Positions 21,223 to 34,870 of a stretch of DNA of 64,000 bases are shown here, piece after piece; positions within the stretch are counted from its first letter, which is position 1; every line of letters begins with the position of its first letter. Source of the stretch: Rhipidocladum racemiflorum (taxonomy: Eukaryota; Streptophyta; Magnoliopsida; Poales; Poaceae); contig CM070588.1 in assembly GCA_036346355.1 (NCBI GenBank), forward strand, positions 18,027,914 through 18,091,913. Direction: 5' to 3'. Below the pieces are notes generated by a model. It was given only the letters and a program-made list of their open reading frames with translations. It was not told where the DNA came from and searched no databases. Both the position numbers and the translations under genes were made by a program.

Positions 21223-24200
21223 TGTAACATCCCAAAATTTTGCTTTTCTTAAATTCATGTGTGATTTGACACTTTGGTGAATTTTTGGAATTTTCCGAAT
21301 TTATTTGGGTTTATTTGGAATTTATTTGATTTATTCCATTTTGAAATAATTAAAGAATTTAATTTTTGCAAAATAAAATTTTGTTGGAAATATTTTATTC
21401 GAGTCCAAAATGATCCAAAATATTTTCCAATTTTTCCGAATTTTTCCGAAAGTCATTTGCTATTTTTAATGAATTAAATGAATTAATGGGAATTATTTTA
21501 AATATTAATTGCTGAAAAGGACCGACCGGTCATTATTCCTCGGGTCCGAGTCGGACTCGAGTCCGACTCGAACCCGAATGAGCCGCTTGACTCGGACCAA
21601 CCCACTCCTAAACCTAATCAATCCCCAACCGCTGGATCAAGATCCAACGGCCGGAGATCCGCCTGCACGGCTCGAGCCGCGAATCGCCGGATCCGATCAT
21701 GCGCCTGCAGCGATCGTGGCGTTGATCGCGCCACGTGGACGGCCACGATTTCGCTGCTTTCGCCGAACCGAGCCGACTTCGCGCGCCGCCGTAGCGAACT
21801 AGGTTTCCGCCTAGGGTACGGACGCCAGGTTATTTAAAAGCGTGAGACGCCCCCGAGGTTGCCCTCATCCTGCGCACTCGTTCCTCGGAAGCCATCTCGC
21901 CGAAAGCCGCCACCGTTGAGCCGCAATCGCCACCGAGTTGTTCTCATCCCTCCGCCGCTTGCGCGGCTCGCCGTCGCCTGGCTTCCGCCGGAAGGAGCTC
22001 AGACCGAGTCCCCGCGACGACGCACCGGCGAGGCTTATCTCGCCGAAAGACGCCCCAAACGCTGCGTCGGGCTCGTTCGTCGCCCCTGATCGGCCAAGCC
22101 GCGCCGCCAGGAAGCCATCGCCGTCCATGAGCCGGAGGGACCGCTTCGGATCAGACGGACGGTTGAGGTGAGCTCACGCGGTTCCCAAACCGATTAGATG
22201 GATCGCTGGATCAAGATCCAACCGGTTCACAATTGCCACGCCGTAGCAGCGCGAATATAGGATTAGATCTGGACCGATCTAGATCGAACGCGGCCTACGC
22301 AGCAACGTAGTAGTTTCAAGCGTGTTAACCTGGATCTTAATCCGGCGCCGTTGATTTTCAAACCAACGGCCGAGATTGGCGCCACGTGTCGGGAAGATGG
22401 ACTGCCGCGTCAACGCCGCCCACGCTGCAGGTTGGCCCGAGCTGGGCCCGCGTGTCGTAGGGGCCGATGTCGCTGGCTGACTTCGCGACCGACGCCACCC
22501 ATGACGTCACAATGGTCCCACTGCCAAGACTCGGGCCGAGCTCACGACGCCAGCCGCCGATGACGTCACGAAAGGGCCCACATGTCGCCTCACGCGGAGT
22601 CGGACCAGTCCACGCATGGACCCAGCCGTGGACCACGCCCATGGATCGGCGACGTTAGCCGCCCAATCGTAGGTCGCCACGTGTCGCCTTTGACGCACAA
22701 TTAATTTCGAAAAAAGAAAATGATTTAATAAATCGGTTTAATAATCGATTTGAATTTCAAAACTTCAAACGCTTATAACTTTGGCGCTTTCAACTCCGAT
22801 TTGAGTGATTCAAATTTCTAAATTTGTATAAAATTGAGATCTACCTAAATATGAATTTTATTTAATTTTTGACTAAAGTTTTTCTCTGTAAATTATTTAA
22901 TTGATTATTTAAACTTTAAATAATCATAACTTTTGCATTTTAACTGATTTGAACGATTCTAGCTCCTAAAAATCCAGAAAATTATGTTCTCTCTGTTTAT
23001 GGATTTTATTTGGAGTTTTGGGATGTTTTTGCCTCATTGTTTATTTGTGTATTTGCTATTTGCACGCTTTACGAGTAGACGTTGAAGTGCCTAAGGATTC
23101 AAGGAAGTATTGACTCAGATCCAACTCAAGACCAAGAGCAAGTGCTTTTGAAGGCAAGTTGTGCTTTGACCATATTGATCCCATTTTAAATCTATTTTGA
23201 TTTAAACTATTGCATGCTAGTTCAATTAGAAAGATACTTTGTTTAAACATGGGGTTAGATAAATACCAATTTGCTATATGACACCTTGATTACTTAAGTA
23301 TGTGCCATGACCTTTGTCACCCTAGTTGTGGTTTACTAGTTGGACATTACTAAATTGCCAACATGGGTTTAGATCGTTGTAGTATGTCGCTTAGACCCGC
23401 TACGTGCTCATGACATGATTTTGGACAATCAAACGCTAATATGGACTTAATGATATATTGAACCTGCTTTGGAAAAGTATCATGTGATGTTGACGACGTG
23501 GTGCATGGTAATCAACTGGGTTTGATAAAGATTCGATCGTAAGGCATGTGGCAAGAGTAATCAGGGCCGCTTGTGGCATTGGGAGTGATGATTTGGTTTT
23601 CGGGTAGTCTTGCCCTGGTCACTCTAAGGACTTAACCTTGCAAGCCTTTGAACTGGTCATACTTGCAACCACATGGTCGAATGGGACGGCCCTAGTTGAC
23701 TAAGTCGCTAGGACTCACTTGTGGAGCCTCAGGGTGTCATTACACCTTTGTGTGATTGTAGGGGAGTATCGTGGCTGTGGCCGTACCATCTAACAGTGTG
23801 TTGGTCCCATACTTCGCCTTGGCTAAGGGAAGGGATGGTGTAGAGCACGCACGAGAGGACCACCTGTGTTGTTTGAGGCTTCCAAAGGCTTTGTTACGAA
23901 CTCGCCTTTGTGGTGTTTGACCCGTATCTTGTGGGTAAAGTGCATAACCTCTGCAGAGTGTAGAATCTATTTGAATAGCCGAGTCCACTCAGATCGACAA
24001 TGCTCTGAATTACAATAAGGGTTAGATTTTCTAAAAATAACTTGGTTTTGAAAAGATGGGTTGGTTTAACAAGGAAGATGATGGAAATATGGTTTAGGAT
24101 GGGAAGAATGTTTGTTAAACTTGAAAAGTTATTTATGCTTTACTTATTTCTCACTCGAATCTACTCATATTACTTGTCAAAAGTCACATCGCAAATATAC

Positions 24201-24629
24201 CTAGCTATTCCTTTGTACTAAGCCATGCATATAGTATATTAGCTTGCATTCTGCATGACTTGTCGAGTACCAAGTACTCACCCTGCCTCAACACAATATC
24301 ATTGAAGAGGAGATTACGCCAGCTTTGGAGGAGGAACTCAAGAAGACCCGCTCACTTAGGGATGCGAGCCACTACTTGCTTGTGGTATGATGGCGCCACG
24401 GTTTATTTGATTTTCCGTCATATTTTCTTTAATAAGTTTACTTTAGGCATATATTTGTAACTTGGCCATAAGGTCGAGTAACCCTTTGATTATTTAAATA
24501 AAGTACTTTGATAGTATCGTATGGTATGATTGTGATATATACCGATGTTAAGACTGTGTGCACTAGCGCGTTCCTGGACTAGTGCTGAATACACAGAGGG
24601 TCCGGATTTGCAAATTCGGGGTCCCGACA
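21223..24629 (+). repeat. 3' LTR of gypsy A
   Basis: It starts TGTAACATCCC and ends GTCCCGACA, followed by the duplication GGTGT. It carries the TATA-like box at 21831-21838. It matches the 5' LTR with few base changes but many one- to six-base gaps, especially near GC-rich and CG-containing positions. Confidence 0.95.
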
Positions 24630-24634
24630 GGTGT

Positions 24635-24912
24635 GCACTCAGCAATACCGGTATATGCTTCCAGGAGACATGTGCATCGCATTGCATTGCATACATGATG
24701 AGGAAAATGATTTGTGAACAATGTGCTTTGTCATGGCTATGATGTTGTGTATGAAATTATGATTTGATCATGATGTTAAAGTATTGTATGTATTGTTGTT
24801 GGCCTTGATTTATTCTTTATGATCTATTGCGATATACTTGCTGAGTGATGAACTCACGCTTGTGTTTTATGATGTTTTTAGGTACCATTAAACCGACATG
24901 CGGGAAAGGGGC
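24635..24912 (+). repeat. 3' LTR of element D, segment 2
   Basis: It continues D after gypsy A (GCACTCAGCAATACCGGTA) and ends at GGGGC, where E is inserted. The intact arrangement of this stretch can be read in the B2 5' LTR at about 31050-31375. Confidence 0.9.
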
Positions 24913-27386
24913 TGTAACACCCCAGCTTTTACTAAGCCCAGAATGTCACCAAACATAGATCATGACACATTTAATACCATAATTTAAGGTAAATTACAGC
25001 AAGTAATCATTTGGAATAATTGGAAATTTTGACAGCATCTCCTTTGTTTTTGCATGAAACTTAACAACATAGCATCATATCAATATGTAAGACAAACGAG
25101 ATATCCATACGCAGCGATAAGGATAGCTAATCATCAACTAAAACATCAATAAGCATCGATAGCAAAATAATAAGCATCAATTTAACTCTAGGAAGTTAAA
25201 ACAACTCCCTCCATAGCCCCACATGATATACATGAGGGAAACAACCAAACATACAGACCATACACTAATGATTATTGTAATACTTAATGTCGTGTCTCCA
25301 AAACAGGTGAATTAGCTAGATTATGATACTACGTGGAGGAGTGTAGCTAGATCCCTTTCCCGCACGCCGATTTCATTGTACCTAAACAAACAAACAACAT
25401 AAAACACAAGCGTGAGTTCGAAAACTCAGCAAGCATATTGTAATGGACAACAAGATCATTTACAAGACAATAATACCTCACGTCACATATAACATTTCAA
25501 ACTTGAACACATAACAACATCCTCATCATTTAATATGTATTGTAATGCAATGCAATGCAATGCTATGCTCATATCTCCTTGAAAACTCATACCGGTATGG
25601 TTGAGTACACACCCGTCGGTGTGCACCCTCTCCCCCCTTCCATCCCGAAGATGGAGGGTGCCTACTCCTCGCTTCCACCACCCACGGTAGATGGAATCAC
25701 GATGTAGGACTTACTCTAATGGCTCTCCGGATTAGTCATAACTTTCTCACCGACCTTCCCGGATTAGTTCATGACTTTCTCACCGCCCGGGCCATGTAAC
25801 ATGTCATGTATGCAAGCATGCCAACAATATAAAACTCATATATTAACACATGGCATCATAACATCTTAAACATGCTCATCATATCATAGCAATCATTAAA
25901 ACATGGCAAGTGGACATCATATCAATTATAACATGTAGTTCATGGCAAGACAGCATGTTATCTATCCCAAACACTATCAAGCAATTCTAGCAACACGTAT
26001 AATGTTCAATCCACACAACACACTTGCCTTCAACCGCGGGCAACGGAGTGACGAGAGGTTGAGGGCACTCCCGAAGGCACACCACCTGCAAACACGTGCC
26101 ACACACTTAATTCGACTCCTCAAAACAGTACCCACTACACATAATACGCTAAATACTCCAAAACCCCGAAATCACATATTTTGCCCCGTTCTGGACAGCA
26201 GCTTCGAAAAAATCATAACTTGAGTTCTAGAACTCCAAATTGAATAAACGAGTACATCCTCGCATAGCTTAGGAAATTTCCCAACTTTTTCTAGTTATAG
26301 GTAAAGACTGATTCGGACACTAATGTTGTTTAATCTAACGTTGAACACGAACTGTCTCAATCTCGTCACAGATTTGACAGCGCTCGGTAAAACAGGCATA
26401 ACTTCCAAACGGCTGGGCGGAATTTCAATTTCTTTATATTCACTGAAAGATATTGAAATTATCTACAACTTCCTAGAAGTCCGTACGGTCAGATTCGAAC
26501 TCTAAATTAGTTTAAACTAATGTTGAACACAGACTGTCCCAACCTCGACACAGATTGGACAGCGCCCACCAAAACGGCCATAACTTTCAGACCGTAACTC
26601 CAACAATTCTCAAAAAAATACACAAAATAGGCCTTGACGATATCTACAACTTCTTCAACAGGAGGTCGGCCAAATTCCGATTCTAAAATTGCGAAATCGC
26701 ACCCCCTATAACGGACTCCAAATCTGCCCGAAACTGAGTACAATACGAACTCTAGTTCTTTTCAGATCTACTCCGTGGCAGCACGTCCTCTTGATCTAAC
26801 AACTCCAAATCTACCATGAGAACAGCACCTAGACCTTCCCCAAGGTTTCCCCATGGACATACCTTAGTCTGACGAACGACGAACACGAAGAATGCCTCTC
26901 GATCGCCCGATCTCGCTCCCACGCGTCGTGGCCACCGGTTCTCCTCGTCGCGGATCCTCCTACCGGCGAGGGCAGCACCATGGCATGGCATGGCAGCGAG
27001 GGGGACGCAGCAAGGGCACGTGGTGGAGCAAGGGGAGGCGCAAGGGTGAGGGAGGGGTGGCGGCTAGGGAGGAGGAGGCAATGGGGTGGAGGGGAAACAA
27101 GTGGGGGCTAGGGCTAGGGAGGGGACTTGTTTGGGGCGCAGGTAGGGCTAGGGCAGCAGTTTTGCTGTCCTAGACCACCTCCAAAAGGCCCAAATATGTC
27201 CCACCTTCGGCCCATATGGACCCCCCAAGGCCCGAACTCCCCCGGAAGGCCCAATTCCCCTCCGGAAAGGCCCAAAATCCCCCAGAAAGGCCCACACTTG
27301 CAGACACGGCGCAAAAACATGTTACAAGAGTCGTACCTTATGGCCGAGATCGAAAATGACTCATACCGTCATTCCGTAGTATCACA
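24913..27386 (-). repeat. 3' LTR of element E
   Basis: The minus strand starts TGTGATACTACGG at 27386 and ends GGGGTGTTACA at 24913. It contains the GGCCCA block (about 27185-27300), a GC-rich block (26880-27130), and the paired TCATAACTTTCTCACCG / CATGACTTTCTCACCG module (25733-25795). Open frames here recur in the other LTR only because the LTR is duplicated. Confidence 0.93.
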
Positions 27387-29370
27387 TTCTACCCCCTTTA
27401 ACTGGATTCGACCTCGAATCTTACACGTCAACTCTAAAACAATGTCCACTAGAGACTCATCTTCTTTGCGAACTCAACACACCCACGCAAAGACTCAAAC
27501 AATAGCAATGACAACTCCATTCTCCAAATCCATCTATTAACAAGAGTGACTTGGCTTAGCTTAACTAAGCACAACTTAACATGATTCCTCATTTACTTCA
27601 ATCTCTATCATGATTCATAAACTCCGAATGACACAATCACCTTGAAACACATCACTTTTTCATCATTAGTATTAAAACGGTCAACTGAGGTTCCAAACTA
27701 GAACCCCCCCCAAAAAAAGACCATTTACGCAAAACCCCATCTCTCCCAATTATTTGACCCCTTTTTGAAAGGAATCAAAATTTACTAATGTCATCTTCGC
27801 TCATAGCCTACATCAACCATACTTTCCTTTCGACTGCCAACCACAATACACTTTTCATTCTATCCTCTCCCAGGCATAATGCACACACAGGGATGTCTAG
27901 CTAATACAATGTCCACGACAAAGCATTTTACATCACACTTTCTATAACATTTGCTTCCACCCAACGATACTTTCAACCAAATTCAAACCACGACATCAAC
28001 AACCTCCATCATCATCCACCCTCATACCACTAATGTCCAGCACCTAGCCCAAACTAGGACCGTAACTCACTACCAAATCTCAATTGGCACTTTTCCCAAG
28101 AGGATGGCGCCCTCACAAACAATTCACACAAACAACGAAGCCCACGAGTATAGCTCTTAGATTATACTCAACAATAACCCGAGGCCCTTCTTATTCTCGC
28201 TCCTATCAATAGTGCAAAAGAAGTACGATTCTTTTGAATCCAAGTAGACCACATACAACAACTCGAATCTCAAAGCGCCACAAATCGCTTTGGAAAGAAC
28301 CCGATAACATTGAAAGACCACCCTTTTGCTTTTCCTAAGTCAAGCCGCAAAGGAAAACTCAAATCTCCAATCAACGCGATACACTCGCATCGGGGAGCAC
28401 TCAAACAAATAGAGACTCCACACAATTCTCTTGACAGATGTTCTCAACAACTAAAGACAACTCGACTCGCCTTCACCACAGCCAAACTTTTCACTTTAAC
28501 CAAAATCAACATCTTGGAAGAGAACTGCCACAAAAACTCTCGAAGAGAAAGGGAAACTCAAATCCCTTGCATAACAAAACCAAAATACCAGCATTTATCC
28601 ATTCATTCATTTTCATGCTAGAGAGCAATGAAAATCTCGATTCATAACACGAATGCGAATTCTACAAGAGCACTCCGGATTAGTCATATGTCTCTATATG
28701 ACTTTCTCACCGTCCTGGCTCAACAACTCTTTTATGCTTATAAAAACGATGTCATGAATCTTTTTCACCATTTATTCATCATGTAACCACGATACCCATT
28801 AACTATTCACCAAGAGACTTCATTCTCCTTGTCACATGATTGACACCCAACAACATCGATGGTTGCTCAAATTCGCATAAACTACGACGGCGTTAACCGA
28901 AAATACCATATCTCATCACAACCCAACAACCATCGCGACGCAAAGCGCGCAAAACATCGCATTTTAACCAAAGCCAATAATAGAAGATAGCATCAACTCT
29001 CCAATCAAACATCTACGCCTAATAACCGCTACCAATTCTCTTAAAGAGAAAGGAAACACATTCCCAGCAGGGAACATTTTACCAACAAAAACACTTATGA
29101 AACAATCATAAGATTCACCTTTTTGAAACGCTCGCAAAAACCACACACGTTTCCCAAATCAATCCAACTCTAGTCACGATAGAATTACAATTTAAGCGCT
29201 TAACTCCAGGATTACCAAAGATAAATCAGTTGAATGCTAAAGAGAGCGTCCCACTCCAACGCTTTGGGTGTTAACCCATACTCATAGCATAGACTAAACA
29301 GATTAGCCCAAAACGGATGTCATAATCACCCAAATCCCGAGAAGTCCAACACTGTTGCACACAAGCTACA
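27387..29370 (-). other. Element E internal region, 3' part, with purine tract
   Basis: The minus strand ends TTAAAGGGGGTAGAA just before the 3' LTR, a plausible purine tract. The motif GATTCGAGGTCGAATCC is immediately upstream (27404-27420). The rest is AT-rich and non-coding; it aligns in parts with the D and F internal regions, including the hairpin-containing module near 28676-28720. The single-frame peptides seen here are not conserved. It is interrupted at 29370 by B2. Confidence 0.8.
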
Positions 29371-31812
29371 TGTGACACCACGGATTGTCCTAAACTTATA
29401 AAATGGGAATTATGAGGACCAAACATTACGAAATATGTTATTCAAGGTTAAAAACCTTATGGTTTGGGTTTTTATTTCGTTTCGGGAGGTTTTCGGGCTT
29501 TTGGGCCGCTCCGGGGACGTGCGGGCCTTGGGGAAAACTTAGTGGGCCAAGTGGTGGTTTCCTTGGCCCATGAGGGGATGAGGAGGGGGGAGAGAGCTGC
29601 TGCCCTAGCTCCTCCCCACCCTTGCGCCGCACCCCCCCTTGCTTCCTCTTCCTCTCCCTCCACCTCCCACCTTCCTCCTCTCTAGATCTCCCTCTCCCTC
29701 ACCTCCACCCCTCCCTTGCGCCTCCTCTCCCATACCCAGCGACCTCGGTGCAACCTCCTCGCTGCCACCCCGTGCCGTGGTGCTGTCCTCATTGGTGGGA
29801 GGACTCGCGACGTGGAGATCCGGCGGAGGAGGAGATCGGGAGGAGTTCGGTGGAGATCTTGCGAGGAAATTGTGATTCTTCAAGAAGGTAATGGGGGAAC
29901 TCTTTGGGGTGGATCTTTTACTGCTGTAGAGGTTGAATAACATGTTTTTAGATCAAGGGAGGTGCTGCCATGGGGTAGGATTGATGAAATTTAGAGTTGT
30001 ATTCACGTTCTGTTCGGGCAGATTGGGGACCCGAGATAGGGCAGGCGTTCTCGCCAATTTATATTTGGAATCTGGCCGTACGGACTTCTAGGAAGTTGTA
30101 GATAATTTCATTATCTTTCCGTGCATATAAAGAAATTGAAATTCCGCCCAGCCGTTTAGAAGTTATGCCTGTTTTACCGAGCGCTGTCAAATCTGTGACG
30201 AGATTGAGACAGTTCGTGTTCAACGTTAGATTAAACAACATTAGAGTCTGAATCAGTCTTTACCTATAACTAGAAAAAGTTGGGAAATTTCCTAAGCTAT
30301 GCGAGGATGTACTCGTTTAATCAATTTGGAATTCTAGAACTCAAGTTATGATTTTTCGAAGCCGCTGTCCAGAACGGGGCAAATCTGTGATTTCGGGGTT
30401 TTGATGTATATCGTGTATTGGGTGTAGTGGGTACTGTTTTGAGGAGTCAAATTGAGTGTGTGGCACGTGTTTGCAGGTGGTGTGCCTCCGGGAGTGCCCT
30501 CAACCTCTCGTCACTCCGTTGCCCGCGGTTGAAGGCAAGTGTGTTGTGTGGATTTAACGCTATATGTGATGCTAGAATTGCTTGATAGTATTGGGATAGA
30601 TAACATGTTGTTTTGCCATGAGTTACATGTTATAAATGATATAATGTCCTCATGCCATGTTTTAATATTGACGAGGATATAATGTCCTTATGCCATGATA
30701 AAGTAATATGCTTGTTGTTGATAAATGAATCACATGCCAAATTGGTAACTTGATTCACGGTCGATTGTTAAATCTGACCCTACATGTTGAGATGCAATGT
30801 GTTGATATGCAATACTTCTACTTATGAATACGCTGCTGTCCATTTTGCATTCATGGCATATTTTTCATGGCCGATCAGGTGAGATAAGTCATAACTATTC
30901 CGGTAGGGGCGGTGAAGCTGTTATGACTAGTCCGGGGCTATTCTTTCAATAAGTCCTACATCGTGATTCCTTCACCGAGGTGAATGGAAGCGAGTGATAG
31001 GCACCCTCCATCTTCGGGATGGAAGGGGGAAAAGGGTGAATGCCGACGGGTGTGCACTCAACCATACCGGTATGAGTTTTCCATAAGACATGTGCATTGC
31101 ATTGCATGAATGAATTTCATAAATGAAGGTGTTTATGAGATGATGATGAGAGTACTCATGAGATGCTCATGAGATGATTACCATGTTGTTTTAAAGGCTG
31201 CAAATTATGTTAAATGTGATGTGTTGTGATATAACCGTGGAGACTGGAATGATGGTTTGTTGTCTTGATCCTTGTTGTTCCATTGCAATGCACTTTGCTG
31301 AGTGATGAACTCACGCTTGTGTTTTCGTTGTTTGTTTCTTTAGGTACCATGAAATCGGCGCGCGGGAAAGGGACTTAGCTACACTCCTCCACGTAGTATC
31401 ACAATCTAGCTAATTCATCTTCTTTTGGAGACACTGCAATAAGTATTGCAATAATCATTAGTTTATGGTCTTAATGTTGGTTGTTTCCCTCATGTGAATC
31501 ATGTGGGGCTATGGAGTGAATTGTTATATCTTCCTAGACTTAAATTTATGCTTATTCTTTTGCTAGCGATGTCTTTTGATGATTTAATTGATGATTGGTT
31601 ATCTTTATCGCTGCATGTGAAGGTCTTGTTTATCCTACTTATTGTTATGATGATTATGTTGTTAAGTTTCATGCAAAAACAAAGAAGATGCTGTCAAAAT
31701 TTTCAATTACTCTAAATGATTACTTGCTGTAATTTACTTTAAATTATGGTATTAAATGTGTTATGGTCTATGTTTGGTGACATTCTGGGCTTAGTAGAAG
31801 TTGGGTGTTACA
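29371..31812 (+). repeat. 5' LTR of B2 (2442 bp)
   Basis: It starts TGTGACACCACGG and ends GGGTGTTACA. It contains GGGCC-rich sequence (29500-29570), a C-rich pyrimidine block (29600-29720), and a middle part almost identical to the E LTR. The 3' LTR differs mainly in one C-rich patch and a few single bases. Confidence 0.95.
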
Positions 31813-31813
31813 T

Positions 31814-31824
31814 TGGTATCGAGC
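31814..31824 (+). other. Primer-binding site and leader start of B2
   Basis: TGGTATCGAGC, one A short of the initiator tRNA-Met complement, follows the 5' LTR by one base. The next roughly 190 bp is the leader shared with D and E. Homology stops near 32000, where the approach to gag begins. Confidence 0.85.
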
Positions 31825-32127
31825 GGTCAGTAGGTCCTTGGAATGTATATTTTAGTGTCATACCATAGGTTCAACTAAAACTTTGAAGTGGGATAATCTA
31901 GAAACATGGTTTAGGTTGTAACTAAAACTTTGTTATAGGATAGCAACCTTAAAAATTTGCAAGAATGGTATGACTAAATTAAAATCTGACACACTTCGTT
32001 TACAAGAGGGATGGGTTTATGGATTTCGATTTCCTTTATCGCTACCGGGTTATTTGTTGAAAGCTTTGATTATGTTGATGTTGTGATTATGATTGTGAAT
32101 ATGCTTGCTTGTGTGACTGTAGCAGCC

Positions 32128-33290
32128 ATGCCGAGGGGTAGAGGCCGTGGACGCCGTGGCCATGGAGGCCAGGGGCGAGGCTCTCAGGGAGTTGCGGAGT
32201 CTGTCGCTGAGGGTAGCGTTTCGCTCAATGCTCATGGGCCAGCTCAGGAGGAGCTTCAGCCGGCACACCGGCGGGGTGCCCGCCGCCAATGATGACCTAG
32301 TTCAGGCTCTGCAGAGGAGATTCAGGAGCTGCGCCAGCTGCGGGCAGCCTCGCCCTGTGCCTCCCCTCGCAGCGGGCCCCGATTGCCTCCCCTGCAGTGG
32401 CCCTCGTTGTTGGCCACTGCCACGGAGCCGAGGATGAGTCTTCGAGAGTGGATGTCCCTCCGCCTTGACACCTTTGACGGAGCGGGCACGCCGGTCCAGC
32501 CGCAGATTGGCTGCGGTACATGGAGCGGCGATTCGAGGTTTTGAGCTGACCTCGGTTCAAAGGGCTCGCTTTGTGGCCTTTCAGAAGGGCCAAGCCGACA
32601 TTTGGTGGGAGGGGTTCTTGCCGCTAGAGCCCCGCTCTTGGGCCGACCACTTGGGAGGATTTTGTGGCTCGCTTCGAGCCAAGTACTACCCCGAGTCCTT
32701 CCTCGAGAGGATGGAGCATACTCGACGACTCTTTCCCAGGAAAGAAGTCGGTAGCAGTATGAGGCGGAGTTCAACGGCGTGGTGCGTTTCGTGCCGGTAT
32801 TGCTGCAGCGAATGACAGGGAGAAGGCAAGGAGGTTCCGTAGGGGCCTCAACCAGGAGTTCAGAGTTGTCATGGGGGCGATCGTCCTCGTGACTTCTCGC
32901 TCCGTGGTGGAAGCGAGCGAAGGGCATGGAGCTCGAGTTGGAGCTCTCCGGGATAAGCAAAACCCGGTGGTTTAGGGGTCCCTGCGGCCCAGTGGGGGCC
33001 AAGAGGACTTTTGGTGGAGGGGTGGGTCTTCTCACACCCACCTTCAAGAAGTTCAAGGGAGGACAGGATCTTCCTCGTGGGCTAAGAAGCCGCCCAGCTG
33101 CCTTCCTCGCGAGCGGAGTGTTCGCTTTGTGCCGGGCAGGGCATGATGTGCTTCAAGTGCGGTGGTGAGCACCGTGCTTCCGAGTGTGGTTGGACTGGGA
33201 GTTGCAACCATCGCGGGCAAGCCCGGCCACATGGGACGAGTCTGCCGGATGAATCCGGTAGCATCATCAAGTGGGAGACGGTGCCTTCTC
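32128..33290 (+). pseudogene. gag: B2 gag with zinc knuckle, frameshifted
   Basis: The start at 32128 gives an Arg/Gly-rich N-terminus (MPRGRGRGRRGHGGQGRGS). The gag core follows in shifting frames: LREWMSLRLDTFDGAG and RYMERRFEVLELTSVQ (32440-32570), QADIWWEGFLPLEPRSW (32590-32640) and EYEAEFNGVV (about 32755-32785). A nucleocapsid zinc knuckle, CFKCGGEHRASEC, lies at 33148-33186; the spacing is CX2CX3HX4C, one residue shorter than the usual CX2CX4HX4C. Frames change at about 32290, 32500, 32590, 32650 and 32750, several by loss of two bases. The protein would have formed the particle and bound RNA. Confidence 0.82.
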
Positions 33291-33529
33291 CTCCCATTCG
33301 GGCGTCTTCCCGAGGATCGGTGCACATGATGGCTGCTCTGTGTCTCGGCCACCCTTTCGTGGACGCCACCGGTGCTTATTGGTGCCCGCCGTCGCCTCCT
33401 CCTCAGCCTACTTCCGCCTCCTCCAGCCTTGATGGGACACCACCGTGTCGGGGCCCCGTTGCCTCGGCGCCACCTGGAGTGTACGCCTTGCCGACAATGA
33501 GTCACCAGCATCCCGAGGTGGTTTCGTAC

Positions 33530-34870
33530 TCTACTTGTAGATTCGATTGATGCCCTTGTTTTGTTTGATTCTCGAGCATCCTATTCTTTTGTGTCGTCGG
33601 AGTTTGCTAGTAGAGCAAAGCTGGGAGTTCAGCGGATTTCTCGAGTCCTGTGGCCGGCCGGGCCTGGGGTTTGATTGCTAGTTCTTTGGTTTGTCCGGTT
33701 GCACTGTTGCTATTGATGATGAGGTTTTCTTTGCCAACCTTATGGTAATTCGATTAGCTCCTTTTGATGTCATTTTGGGCATGGACTGGTTGCATCGATG
33801 ATCGTGCCATCTCTGCTTTCGGAGGACAGTTACTTTGCAGGCCCGTCGGGGTGGAGTTGACCTTCAGGTGGAGTACCCTCCAGTTCTATCTTCGTTTTGA
33901 CTATCCTGTTTCCCAGTCATTGTTTGAGGCATTTGGGTGTTCTCTTGGCACTTTCTGAAAAGCCATCTTCTTCGGTAGTCATTGAGGAGATTCCTGTGGT
34001 AAAGGAATTTGTTGATGTATTCCCCGATGATTTGCCTGGTTTGCCTCCTGTGAGAAGCGTGGAGTTTCGTATTGACCTTGTTAAATTTTCGGCCTATTTC
34101 TATCGCTCCATACCGCTTGGCTCGTCCTTTTCAAGACGAGTTGAAAAAGCGATTGGAGGATTTGTTGGCCAAGGGTTTTATTCGGCGCAGCGGTGTCGCC
34201 ATGGGGAGCACCACCTTTTGTTTTAAAGAAGGATGGTAGTTGGCGCATGTGCATCGACTATCGTGCTCTCAATCGTGACAAATCAAGAACAAGTATCCGC
34301 TGCCCGCATTGAGGATCTATTTGACCAATCAAGGAGCAAAGGTGTTCTCCAAGATTGATCTTCAGTCTGGTTATAATCAGATTCGTGTGAGGGAACAAGA
34401 TATTGAGAAGACTGCTTTCTCCACTAGGTATGGGCACTATGAATTTAAAGTTATGTCTTTTGTACTAACTAATGCCCTTGCTGTTTTTATGGAGGCGATG
34501 AACAAGATGTTACACCAAGATCTTGATGAGTTTGTGGTAGTGTTCATCGATGACATTCGATTTACTCTAAATCGGAAGAAGAACATGAGCGACATTTGAG
34601 GCTTGTAATCGAGTACATTGAGAGAGCATCACTTATTTGCTAAGTTGAAGAAATGCGAGTTCGATTTCAAAGGTGGGTTTTCTTGGCCACATCATCAATC
34701 CGGATGGCATATCAAGAGATCCTAGCAAAGTCTCAAGATTCTCGATTGGAAGAGACCTTCCAACGTTAAAGAGGTGCGAAGTTTCCTTGGGTTGGCTGGC
34801 TATTATCGGCGCTTTGTGCAGATTTCTCCATCATTGCTAAGCCGCTTTCACGCTTGACTCGAAGGAGATG
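33530..34870 (+). pseudogene. pol: B2 protease and reverse transcriptase
   Basis: Protease: LVLFDSRASYSFVSSEFA (33550-33605), where the usual DSGAS active site reads DSRAS, so the key Gly is lost; then FDVILGMDWLHR near 33765-33800. RT: EFVDVFPDDLPGLPPVR (34000-34050), LKKRLEDL-like sequence near 34145, WRMCIDYRALN (34240-34275), KYPLP, KVFSKIDLQSGYNQIRV (34340-34395), and the catalytic block FVVVFIDDI (34530-34560) where many families have YVDD. RT would copy the RNA to DNA. Frameshifts lie near 33795, 34110, 34225, 34280 and 34595. The RT core between 34309 and 34599 is open. Confidence 0.88.

Larger units (their letters stand above)
12280..24629 (+). mobile_element. Gypsy chromovirus A, full length but degraded, GGTGT duplication
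   Basis: The element has two LTRs of 3397 and 3407 bp, a 5.55-kb internal region and the 5-bp target duplication GGTGT. The internal order is PBS, ORF0, gag, protease, RT, RNase H, integrase and chromodomain-like tail, then a purine tract. The chromodomain-like tail and RT/integrase motifs place it with chromoviruses, probably the Tekay/Del side with RIRE3/RIRE8-like ORF0 (inference). It is inserted in the 3' LTR of D. Almost every reading frame is broken by small indels while substitutions between the LTRs are few, so many breaks could be sequence errors. Confidence 0.93.

Noticed and set aside
25540..25570. Short AATGC repeats near 25545 and 45833 as a microsatellite locus
   Set aside because: Only a few units, present in both LTRs of E, so part of the LTR rather than an independent repeat.
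32320..33056. 244-codon minus-strand frame over B2 gag
   Set aside because: It is antisense to gag sequence with WWEG and zinc-knuckle coding on the plus strand; a shadow of high-GC gag.
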